From contig CANGGC010000093.1 in assembly GCA_947453125.1 (NCBI GenBank), positions 1-7,660 of the forward strand: a stretch of DNA of 7,660 nucleotides, written 5' to 3'. The notes below the pieces were generated by a model, which saw only the letters and a program-made list of their open reading frames with translations, had not been told where the DNA came from and did not search any database. Each line of letters opens with the position of its first letter. Within the stretch, counting starts at the first letter, position 1. The DNA comes from Planctomycetaceae bacterium. GTDB lineage: Bacteria > Planctomycetota > Planctomycetia > Pirellulales > UBA1268. Shown in pieces: positions 1-5,702 of the stretch. Made by a program: the position numbers and the translations under genes.

Positions 1-410
1 CAGGCGAGCGCCTCGGCCCTGCGCAGCGCCAGTCGCTTCGGCACCAGTTCGCCGAGGAGGAGCGTGAAGAACGACAGCAGCCCCACGAAGATCGTCAGGG
101 CGATCGAACGGGCGGCGCCCGCCAGTCCGGGCGGGAGGACGGAGGTGAGCCAGTCGGCCAGGTCGCTCACCAGCCGGTCGCCGCCGTAGGCCGCCGCGAG
201 CGTGCCGACGAGGGTGATCCCGATCTGGACCGTCGGCAGGAATCGGTCGGGGCTCGACGCGAGTTCGAGGGCCGTTTTTGCCGCCGCATTGCCGGCCTCG
301 GCCATCTGCCGGAGCCGGCCGCGACGGCTGGCGACGATCGCCATCTCGGCCCCCGAAAAGAAGCCGTTGGCGAGGATCAGGACGAGGACGATGAGGCTTT
401 CCCAGATCAT
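1..410 (-). CDS. DUF21 / HlyC-CorC family membrane protein, N-terminal part (3' end beyond the window)
   Basis: The first 136 codons of a membrane protein are seen, and the rest lies off the left edge. The N-terminus has a hydrophobic helix (about residues 3-22) running into NGFFSGAEMAIV, then SRRGRLRQMAEAGN and VQIGITLVGTLAAAYGG (about 61-77). A third helix (about 104-121) ends in LGELVPKRLAL. These are the hallmarks of the DUF21 (CNNM-like) domain of the HlyC/CorC/UPF0053 family. Full members add CBS domains and a CorC_HlyC domain, and are linked to Mg2+ or Co2+ efflux and resistance; that part cannot be seen here. The ATG overlaps the proB stop as ATGA, and no strong ribosome binding site precedes it, so translation is probably coupled to proB. 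The 'haemolysin' label common for this family should not be taken literally. Substrate is unknown. Confidence 0.9.
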   Translation of the reverse strand, partial: MIWESLIVLVLILANGFFSGAEMAIVASRRGRLRQMAEAGNAAAKTALELASSPDRFLPTVQIGITLVGTLAAAYGGDRLVSDLADWLTSVLPPGLAGAARSIALTIFVGLLSFFTLLLGELVPKRLALRRAEALA

Positions 411-1600
411 CGTGCGGACCCGCTCGGCGCGTCGTGGCGGATTACCGCAAGATTGTCACGGTGGATGACCTCTTCGTAGGGACAGTAGCCGAGGGTGTCG
501 ACGATCTGTTCTGTCTTCAGCCCCACGATCCGCCGCAGATCGTCGGCGGGATAGTTGGCCAGCCCCCGGGCAAACTCGCCGTCGCCGTCGACGAGCGAAA
601 CGACCTCCCCGGAGGTGAAGTTCCCCTCCACGGCACGAACGCCGGCGGCGAGCAGGCTCCGCCCCTGCAACACCACCGCTCCGCGGGCGCCGTCGTCGAC
701 GACGATTCGACCGCGGGCATCGGCCGACCATCCCAGCCAGCGTTTCCACGCCGGCATCGCCGTTCCCCGGCCGACGAACAGCGTCCCCACCGTGTCGGCG
801 GCGACGATCCGGTCGAGCACCCGGTCGTCACGCCCCGACGCGATGATGCAGTGGCCACCCGCTTCCGTGGCGATCCTGGCCGCCTTGATCTTGCTTGCCA
901 TTCCCCCCTTGGAGAGGCCGCCGAGTGTGTCACGGGCCAGGCCGTCGATGCCGGCGTCGAGCTTCTCGACGGTGTCGAGCTTCCGGGCCGCCGGATCGGA
1001 CGGATGGCGGTCGAAGAGGCCGTCGACATCGGAGAGGAGGACCAGCAGCGGGGCCCCCAGGAGCGTCGCCACGAGGGCCGCCAGCCGGTCGTTGTCGCCG
1101 AAACTCGTCCGCAGTTCCTCGACACTCACGGTGTCGTTCTCGTTGATCACGGGGATCACCCCGTAGTCGAGGAGGGCGCGAAGGGTGTTGCGGATGTTCA
1201 GGTAACGGGCCCGGTCCTGGAGATCGTCTGCGACGAGGAGGATCTGGGCCGCATGTCGGCCCCGGGAACGGAAGACCCGTTCGTAGGCTTCGATGAGGCA
1301 GCTCTGCCCGATGGCCGCGACCGCCTGAAGGTGGGCAAGCTCCTGGGGACGCGACGCCAGTCCCATCCGCCCCATGCCGGCCCCCACGGCCCCCGAACTG
1401 ACGAGCACGACGCTCCTTCCGGAGGCGAGGAGCGTGTCGAATTGTCTGCCGAGGGCCTCGATGCGGTGGGGATCGAGGAGGCCGTCGGCGCCGGTGAGCA
1501 CGCGCGTGCCGACCTTGACGACAAGGAGACGGGCGACGTCGGCGACGTCCTGGCGGAGCGGGTCGGGCATGGGGCTCGGTGGTGGAGGCTGGACCGGCAC
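407..1600 (-). CDS. proB: Glutamate 5-kinase (ProB) with C-terminal PUA domain
   Basis: Phosphorylates L-glutamate to glutamyl 5-phosphate with ATP, the first and usually feedback-controlled step of proline synthesis, in the cytoplasm. The amino-acid kinase domain (about residues 24-260) shows VVKVGTRVLTG (27-37), VSSGAVGAG (67-75), NENDTVSVEEL (153-163), FGDNDRLAAL (167-176), LSDVDGLFD (189-197) and GLSKGGMASKIKAA (228-241). A PUA domain follows (about 297-375). The length of 397 residues fits ProB with PUA. The start is uncertain: GTG at 1600 has GGAGG seven bases upstream, whereas ATG at 1570 (387 residues) has no such site but lies closer to where ProB homologues usually begin. The next gene downstream encodes a DUF21 protein, so the classical proBA pair is absent here. 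The identity is firm from motifs. Confidence 0.96.
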   Translation of the reverse strand: MPVQPPPPSPMPDPLRQDVADVARLLVVKVGTRVLTGADGLLDPHRIEALGRQFDTLLASGRSVVLVSSGAVGAGMGRMGLASRPQELAHLQAVAAIGQSCLIEAYERVFRSRGRHAAQILLVADDLQDRARYLNIRNTLRALLDYGVIPVINENDTVSVEELRTSFGDNDRLAALVATLLGAPLLVLLSDVDGLFDRHPSDPAARKLDTVEKLDAGIDGLARDTLGGLSKGGMASKIKAARIATEAGGHCIIASGRDDRVLDRIVAADTVGTLFVGRGTAMPAWKRWLGWSADARGRIVVDDGARGAVVLQGRSLLAAGVRAVEGNFTSGEVVSLVDGDGEFARGLANYPADDLRRIVGLKTEQIVDTLGYCPYEEVIHRDNLAVIRHDAPSGSAR

Positions 1601-1607
1601 GGAAGGC

Positions 1608-1612
1608 CCTCC
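1608..1612 (-). promoter_or_regulatory. Shine-Dalgarno site favouring the GTG start of proB
   Basis: On the - strand GGAGG lies seven bases before GTG (1600-1598). It is the main reason for preferring this start over the in-frame ATG at 1570, whose upstream bases are C-rich and carry no purine run. Confidence 0.5.
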
Positions 1613-1722
1613 ATCCTACCAGCCGGAGAAAAACCGACTCCAGCCTCTCCCGGCGGGGGCCGCCGTCGAGCGTCGGGCTCGGGGGTGTTTTTCCAGCCAC
1701 GCCGCGGCACGGGTGGTGGCGA

Positions 1723-1752
1723 TTGAGCGCCGCCGGTGCGGTGCTGTAGAGT
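1723..1752 (+). promoter_or_regulatory. Possible sigma70-type promoter for purF
   Basis: TTGAGC (1723-1728) and TAGAGT (1747-1752) are separated by 18 bases, and each matches four of six consensus positions. This would give a leader of about 95 bases before the purF ATG. Matches of this quality arise by chance, and promoter rules for this lineage are uncertain, so this is only a candidate. Confidence 0.22.
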
Positions 1753-1835
1753 TGTGTCCCGTGGCCGGCGATGGCGTGGTCACGATCGCTCGTCCGGTGG
1801 CCGGGCGCTGACCCGTGTTCGGAACCCTCTCAGGG

Positions 1836-1849
1836 GCCTGCATGCAGGC
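1836..1849. repeat. Perfect 14-bp palindrome just upstream of the purF start codon
   Basis: GCCTGCATGCAGGC reads identically on both strands and ends three bases before the purF ATG, covering the ribosome-binding region. It has no spacer, so as RNA it would form only a poor hairpin with an internal loop. As DNA it has the form of a dimeric repressor site. Its role is unknown. Confidence 0.55.
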
Positions 1850-1852
1850 GAT

Positions 1853-3427
1853 ATGGTGGGAGAACTCCATCACGAGTGCGGCCTCGCGGCGATCTATCAC
1901 CTCCCGGGTGCCGCGGCCAGTCCGCTCTGCCCGGTGCAGGGGCCCAATGACGTGGCCCGGCTCGTTCCCCGGATGCTCCTCGACATCCAGAACCGCGGGC
2001 AACTCTCCGCCGGAATGACGGCCTGGAATCCCGACCGCAACCAACTCCTCGCCACCCACAAGGATGTCGGGAGCGTGAGCGAGGTGTTCGGGATGAGCCA
2101 CCGGAGCGTCTACGAGCGGCTCATGGAGCAGCACACCGGCCCGGCGGCGATCGGGCATGTCCGGTATGCGACGTGCGGCGCCGAGGATCGTGGCTACGCC
2201 CAGCCCCTCGAGCGTCCCCACATCCAGAAGCGGAAGTGGTTTTCCTTCGGCTTCAATGGGCAACTGGCCAATTACCCCGAACTGCGGGCCGAGATCCTCG
2301 CCGACGGCGACAACCACCTCGCCCGTGACAACGACACCGAGGTGATCCTCCACGCCATCGGCCGCGAACTCTCGGGGGATGCGATCCCGACGCCCGTGGA
2401 GCTCCTCGCGGCGATTTCCCGGCGTTTCGACGGCGCCTGGAACATCGCGGTGATCGATGCCTGCGGGAGGATGATCGTTGCCCGCGATCCGCTCGGCATC
2501 CGGCCGATGGAGTATGCCATCGAGGGTCCGCTGGTCGCTGCCGCCAGCGAGAGCGTGGCGCTGCTCAATCTCGGCTTCGCCACCGAATCGATCCGCTCGC
2601 TCGAGCCGGGGACGGCGCTGGTCGTCGATGCCTCCGGGGCGAGGATCGAACGCTTCGCCGAGAGCCCGAAGCGGGCCCACTGCTTCTTCGAATGGGTCTA
2701 CTTCGCGAACGTCGCAAGCACGATGGACGAGCGGAGTGTCTACCTCGTCCGCAAGCGCCTCGGCGAGGAGTTGGCCCGGCTGGAGACGGTGCCGATCGAC
2801 GCCGACACGGTCGTTGTCCCGGTGCCCGACACGAGCAAGGCGGCCGCCGACGCGATGGCCTACCGGCTCTCGATCCCGTCCGTCGAGGGGCTGATCCGCA
2901 ACCGCTACACCGGCCGTACGTTCATCGACGGGGCCGCGAGCCGGCGCCAAAAGGCGGAATCGAAATACACTCCGCTCCGCGAGGTGCTCGAGGGGAAGCG
3001 GGTGATCCTCGTCGAGGATTCGATCGTCCGCAGCACCACCATGAAGGTCCTCCTGGGGAGGATGCGGTCGCTGGGGCTGGCCAAGGAGATCCACGTCCGC
3101 ATCGCCTGTCCGCCGATCGTGGCGCCGTGCTTCTACGGCATCGACATGTCGACGATCAGTGAGCTCTTCGCTCCGCCGTTCCTCCGCGACGGTGTTCTCA
3201 CGGAGGAGGCCCAGGCGGAGATGGCAAGCCGCCTGGGGGCAGACTCGCTCCGCTACCTCCCGGTTGAGTCGGTGGCCCGTTCGATCGACATGCCCTCGGC
3301 CGCCCTCTGCGAGGCCTGCCTCACCGGCCGCTATCCGACGCCGGCGGGGGAGAAGCTCTACCAACTCGCCCTCGGGCACGATCCCCGCAGCGGGGTCTCG
3401 AGGACCTACGAGACGGTCCCTCGCTGA
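1853..3427 (+). CDS. purF: Amidophosphoribosyltransferase (PurF), B. subtilis-type with propeptide and Fe-S ligands
   Basis: Transfers ammonia from glutamine to PRPP to give phosphoribosylamine, the committed step of purine synthesis, in the cytoplasm. The 524-residue protein begins with an eight-residue propeptide ending in HHE before catalytic C9 (ECGLAAIY), as in self-processed PurF enzymes. The glutaminase domain (9 to about 245) has GHVRYATCG (101-109), FNGQLANY (134-141) and NDTEV (160-164). The phosphoribosyltransferase domain has VPDTSKAAADA (324-334), IRNRYTGRTF (348-357) and the PRPP loop LVEDSIVRSTT (386-396). C277, C426, C486 and C489 lie in contexts matching the four [4Fe-4S] ligands of the B. 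subtilis enzyme. The PRPP loop has Ser394 where Gly is usual. ATG 1853 is chosen because it places C9 correctly; upstream in-frame sequence is unlike the family. The gene stands alone on this strand. A PurF paralogue is possible but less likely. Confidence 0.94.
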   Translation: MVGELHHECGLAAIYHLPGAAASPLCPVQGPNDVARLVPRMLLDIQNRGQLSAGMTAWNPDRNQLLATHKDVGSVSEVFGMSHRSVYERLMEQHTGPAAIGHVRYATCGAEDRGYAQPLERPHIQKRKWFSFGFNGQLANYPELRAEILADGDNHLARDNDTEVILHAIGRELSGDAIPTPVELLAAISRRFDGAWNIAVIDACGRMIVARDPLGIRPMEYAIEGPLVAAASESVALLNLGFATESIRSLEPGTALVVDASGARIERFAESPKRAHCFFEWVYFANVASTMDERSVYLVRKRLGEELARLETVPIDADTVVVPVPDTSKAAADAMAYRLSIPSVEGLIRNRYTGRTFIDGAASRRQKAESKYTPLREVLEGKRVILVEDSIVRSTTMKVLLGRMRSLGLAKEIHVRIACPPIVAPCFYGIDMSTISELFAPPFLRDGVLTEEAQAEMASRLGADSLRYLPVESVARSIDMPSAALCEACLTGRYPTPAGEKLYQLALGHDPRSGVSRTYETVPR

Positions 3428-3455
3428 CCGTCCTTTGGCAATGCCTGGCAAAGCC

Positions 3456-3497
3456 CGGCCCGGTTTGGGCCGCGAAGGCGATGACGCCTCAGGCGTC
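3456..3497. terminator. Candidate hairpins between convergent purF and trmB
   Basis: Two inverted repeats lie in the junction between the converging genes. CGGCCC (3456-3461) pairs with GGGCCG (3467-3472) around a five-base loop. GACGCC (3483-3488) pairs with GGCGTC (3492-3497) around the trmB stop codon. Neither is followed by a T-run in either direction, so intrinsic termination is not well supported; the placement at a convergent junction is the main argument. Confidence 0.3.
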
Positions 3498-4229
3498 GTT
3501 GGCCCGGGGCACGGCGGGAATCGCGAGCCGTGACTCCCGCGGCGGCAATGCGTTCCGTTCCAGGGCCGCCCGCCACACCGGCTCGCCGGCGAGCCTCGTC
3601 CGCCGTTCGAAGTGCGTGCGGTAGTCGAGATCATGCTCGGCGTGACGCTGGGGCACGTCGGCCGGCGGGGCGAACAGGCCGGTCGCAGCAGCGGCCCCAA
3701 TCGCTTCGTGGAAATACTCCTCGACGTCGGTCCAGACATGGAGCACGCCCCCCGGGACGAGCACCCGCCCGGCGTGGGCGAGGAACATGTCGGAGAGGAC
3801 GCGACGTTTGCGGTGACGGGCCTTCCACCACGGATCGGGGAAGTAGACGTGGATCGCGTCGAGGCAGGCGTCGGGGAAGAGGTTGCGGACGAGGACGTTG
3901 CCGTCGCCGGCGATGATCCGGGCGTTGGCGGCGCCCTGCCGGGCGAGCCGTCCGGCGGTCATCTTCGCGTAGCCATGGCTGATCTCGACCCCGAGAAAGC
4001 AGCGGTCCGGGGCGGCCGCGGCGGCGGTGGTGAGAAACAAACCCTTGCCGCTCCCCACCTCGAGTTCGACTGGCGTACCGGGAAGACAGCCCGGAAAGAG
4101 CTCGCGGGGATCGAGGGGCTCGGTCCGGAAGCCCGTGCCCTCCCGGAAGACAGGATCCTCGGTGAGAACGAGGAAGTGGGCGGAGAGGTCGAGTTCGGGG
4201 GAAGGTTTCTTCGGGGCACGCCGCGGCAT
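3489..4229 (-). CDS. trmB: tRNA (guanine-N7-)-methyltransferase (TrmB)
   Basis: Methylates N7 of guanosine 46 in the variable loop of tRNA, using S-adenosylmethionine, in the cytoplasm. The 246-residue protein has the SAM-binding glycine motif ELEVGSGKG (55-63), an acidic turn LGVEIS (79-84) and AGDGN (107-111). The family signature YFPDPWWKARHRKRR (129-143) is present and is essentially diagnostic for TrmB. The C-terminus carries DYRTHFERRTRLAGEPVWR (202-220), matching the tRNA-contacting end of the family. The length is typical or slightly long. The ATG lies three bases after the stop of the FabZ-like gene and is preceded by GGTGGGCGG, so the two are very probably in one transcript. The stop codon lies in the loop of a small hairpin at the convergent junction with purF. 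Confidence 0.96.
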   Translation of the reverse strand: MPRRAPKKPSPELDLSAHFLVLTEDPVFREGTGFRTEPLDPRELFPGCLPGTPVELEVGSGKGLFLTTAAAAAPDRCFLGVEISHGYAKMTAGRLARQGAANARIIAGDGNVLVRNLFPDACLDAIHVYFPDPWWKARHRKRRVLSDMFLAHAGRVLVPGGVLHVWTDVEEYFHEAIGAAAATGLFAPPADVPQRHAEHDLDYRTHFERRTRLAGEPVWRAALERNALPPRESRLAIPAVPRANDA

Positions 4230-4232
4230 GGT

Positions 4233-4772
4233 TCAGCCGCCCACCGCGGACCCATTGCCCGCCGTTGACGAAGTGGAATTGGCCGGGAGTGGCACCCCCT
4301 TGATGATCCCGTCGACGACGATGCTGTCGCGGACGATTCCCTGGAAACGACAGACGATCATCGCCTTGGGGCGGACACGGATCCGTTCCACCGCGATCAC
4401 CATCCGGTCTCCCGGGACGACCGGCTCACGGAAGCGCACGTCCTCCATCCCCCCGAAGCCCATCACATACGAATCGAGGCTGAGGAGGTTGAACTTCTGG
4501 GTGACGTAGCTGGAGAGTTGGGCGGCGGCCTCGCACATGATCACGCCAGGCATGACCGGCATCGAGGGGAAGTGACCACGCACCCAGAACTCGTCATGGG
4601 TGACGTCCTTGTATCCGACGCACAACGCCCGGACGGCATCCTCGTGGACGATGGCCGTGAGTTGCTCCATCTCGAACCGTTGCTGGTTCCAGCGACGGAT
4701 CTCGTGGATGTCGGCCAGGACATTGCCGAGGTCGTATTCGCTCGGGTCGATGATGTAGTCACGCGGCGCCAC
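4233..4772 (-). CDS. FabZ-like (3R)-hydroxyacyl-ACP dehydratase, hotdog fold
   Basis: Predicted to remove water from a beta-hydroxyacyl thioester, as FabZ does in fatty-acid elongation, in the cytoplasm. With the GTG start at 4772 it has 179 residues. The active-site stretch GHFPSMPVMPGVIMCEAAAQ (66-85) has the family histidine (H67) and glutamate (E81). FREPVVPGD (114-122) matches the strand after the hotdog helix. The N-terminus differs from FabZ: the usual RYPFLLVDRV is replaced by QQRFEMEQLTAIV (30-42), and the tail (about 163-179) is a Ser/Thr/Gly-rich extension. It may therefore be a FabZ paralogue acting on another acyl chain. The GTG is preceded by GGTGGAG eight bases upstream. A longer frame back to 4997 exists, but it would run across the small basic gene and adds nothing family-like. 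trmB follows three bases downstream. Confidence 0.85.
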   Translation of the reverse strand: MAPRDYIIDPSEYDLGNVLADIHEIRRWNQQRFEMEQLTAIVHEDAVRALCVGYKDVTHDEFWVRGHFPSMPVMPGVIMCEAAAQLSSYVTQKFNLLSLDSYVMGFGGMEDVRFREPVVPGDRMVIAVERIRVRPKAMIVCRFQGIVRDSIVVDGIIKGVPLPANSTSSTAGNGSAVGG

Positions 4773-4780
4773 GGTGCGGG

Positions 4781-4787
4781 CTCCACC
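4781..4787 (-). promoter_or_regulatory. Shine-Dalgarno site that sets the GTG start of the FabZ-like gene
   Basis: GGTGGAG on the - strand lies eight bases before GTG (4772-4770). It decides the start against the long in-frame extension to 4997 and leaves a 44-base gap after the upstream small gene. Confidence 0.6.
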
Positions 4788-4816
4788 AGGAAAAAGCTTG
4801 GAGGTAGGGGGGGGCT

Positions 4817-4915
4817 TCAGGTGCGGATGTGCTTCCGCTTTGCCTTGCGGGCCTTGCTGTTGGCCGGACGGGAGCCGTGGTTGGCTTTTTTCAGGGTGCG
4901 ATGTGGTTTGGCCAT
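4817..4915 (-). CDS. 32-residue highly basic protein, function unknown
   Basis: A short gene with ATG at 4915 and TGA at 4817-4819, preceded by AAGGAG ten bases upstream. The 32-residue product begins MAKPHRTLKKANHG and ends RKAKRKHIRT. It has 7 Lys, 5 Arg and 3 His, and no acidic or aromatic residue, giving a net charge near +12. There is no signal peptide or membrane segment. This composition resembles tiny ribosomal or RNA-associated proteins, but it is not bTHX or another small ribosomal protein I can name. It ends 44 bases before the FabZ-like gene on the same strand, so the two are likely co-transcribed. The frame is real rather than a shadow because it has a good ribosome binding site and a low-complexity but orderly composition. 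I have an impression of similar planctomycete proteins but could not check it. Confidence 0.75.
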   Translation of the reverse strand: MAKPHRTLKKANHGSRPANSKARKAKRKHIRT

Positions 4916-5066
4916 GGGGGAAAAGCTCCTTGGACAGGACGAAAAACGGTCGGCCGGGGCGCGCTTGCTGCCCCTGGCGAGCCAAGGGTTTTACCACGCG
5001 GTCGGGGGCGGTGCCATCCGGGTCGGTTGGCCTGGAAGCAGCGGTGATCCTGCCGGCACGCTCGGC

Positions 5067-5588
5067 TCACCGGCGGGGACGGCTCGCCACGGGGCGACGG
5101 GGGGGGGAGCGGTGTTCCTCGGCGGCGATCGCCTCCCGGAGGCTCGTCCGCACGATTTCCACGAAACTCGCCAGAAGGAACCCGAACAGGCCGCCGATCA
5201 CCCCGGACGATACCCCGCCGAGCAACGCCCCCGCCACCGAGGCCTGCGTGAGCAGGGCGAGGGAAAGGCTGCCGGCCAGGGCCCCGCAGACCGCGCCGAT
5301 CGTCGCGGAAATCGGCACCAGTCGACCGAGTGAGCGGGTCGTTTCCAGCGTGGTCGGCACTTGGCGGGGCATCGGGATCCGTTCGGCGCGTCGGCTGTGC
5401 CGTCGAGCCGCCAGATCCCGGTCGGTCGCCTCGCGCAGTTTCGTCCCGAGGGCGTTGCCGGCGACGTGGGCGGCGAGGCTGGCGGCAACCACCACCGTCG
5501 CCATCCAGCCGGCGATCCCCAGCCACCCGATGGCAGCGCAGGCCAAGGCCACGACCACCGCCAACCAGGTGTAGGTGACCAGGGGCAT
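5067..5588 (-). CDS. Hypothetical four-helix inner-membrane protein
   Basis: I do not recognise the family. The 173-residue product has two N-terminal hydrophobic segments (about 4-24 and 28-47). A basic, hydrophilic loop follows (48-88), rich in Arg and including RRHSRRAER. Two more hydrophobic segments come next (about 91-113 and 116-142, Gly/Ala-rich), then an Arg/Pro-rich tail ending RPRR. The positive loop and tail suggest that both face the cytoplasm, with four helices and the N-terminus inside. The glycine-rich helices look like tightly packed pairs, but no transport motif is seen. ATG 5588 is preceded by GGAGAG four bases away. An in-frame GTG at 5693 would add 35 polar residues and lacks a ribosome binding site. 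It lies between the toroid gene and the small basic gene, separated from each by more than 100 bases. Confidence 0.75.
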   Translation of the reverse strand: MPLVTYTWLAVVVALACAAIGWLGIAGWMATVVVAASLAAHVAGNALGTKLREATDRDLAARRHSRRAERIPMPRQVPTTLETTRSLGRLVPISATIGAVCGALAGSLSLALLTQASVAGALLGGVSSGVIGGLFGFLLASFVEIVRTSLREAIAAEEHRSPPRRPVASRPRR

Positions 5589-5702
5589 GGCACTCTCCGT
5601 CGTCCCGGACCGTTTCCGCTCCGTCCATGCCCCCGTTGGGCCTGGGCCACGCGGCGGCGCCGCTTCTCCCCTCACAGTGTAGTCGTCTGGCACGAGCCGA
5701 CA

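Larger units (their letters stand above)
1601..1852. other. Divergent intergenic region between proB and purF
   Basis: These 252 bases separate two genes transcribed away from each other, so they should hold the promoters of both. Open frames crossing the region are antisense or out-of-frame extensions with arginine- and proline-rich translations and no recognisable domain. A weak sigma70-like element faces purF, and a perfect 14-bp palindrome sits next to the purF start; both are listed separately. No RNA gene or known riboswitch was recognised by eye. Confidence 0.6.

Noticed and set aside
1613..1618. TAGGAT on the - strand as an extended -10 for proB
   Set aside because: Transcription would then begin about six bases before the GTG and remove the GGAGG site, and no good -35 lies at the right distance.
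434..1726. A 430-codon open frame on the + strand, antisense to proB
   Set aside because: It mirrors a confident proB and has no recognisable domain or ribosome binding site supporting it.
1736..1852. N-terminal extension of PurF to an upstream ATG
   Set aside because: It would bury the catalytic cysteine behind 47 residues, mostly Arg/Gly-rich. The short propeptide from ATG 1853 matches known self-processed PurF enzymes.
1616..3739. A 707-codon open frame on the - strand, antisense to purF
   Set aside because: It runs opposite to a clear PurF with all its motifs, and its translation is rich in Arg, Asp and His with no domain. In GC-rich DNA the antisense frame of a real gene is often open.
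4773..4997. N-terminal extension of the FabZ-like frame
   Set aside because: The added 75 residues are unlike any dehydratase and overlap the 32-residue basic gene out of frame. A good ribosome site supports GTG 4772 instead.
5676..5681. TACACT on the - strand as a -10 for the four-helix membrane protein
   Set aside because: The hexamer 17 bases upstream, GATGTC, does not resemble a -35, so there is too little to call a promoter.
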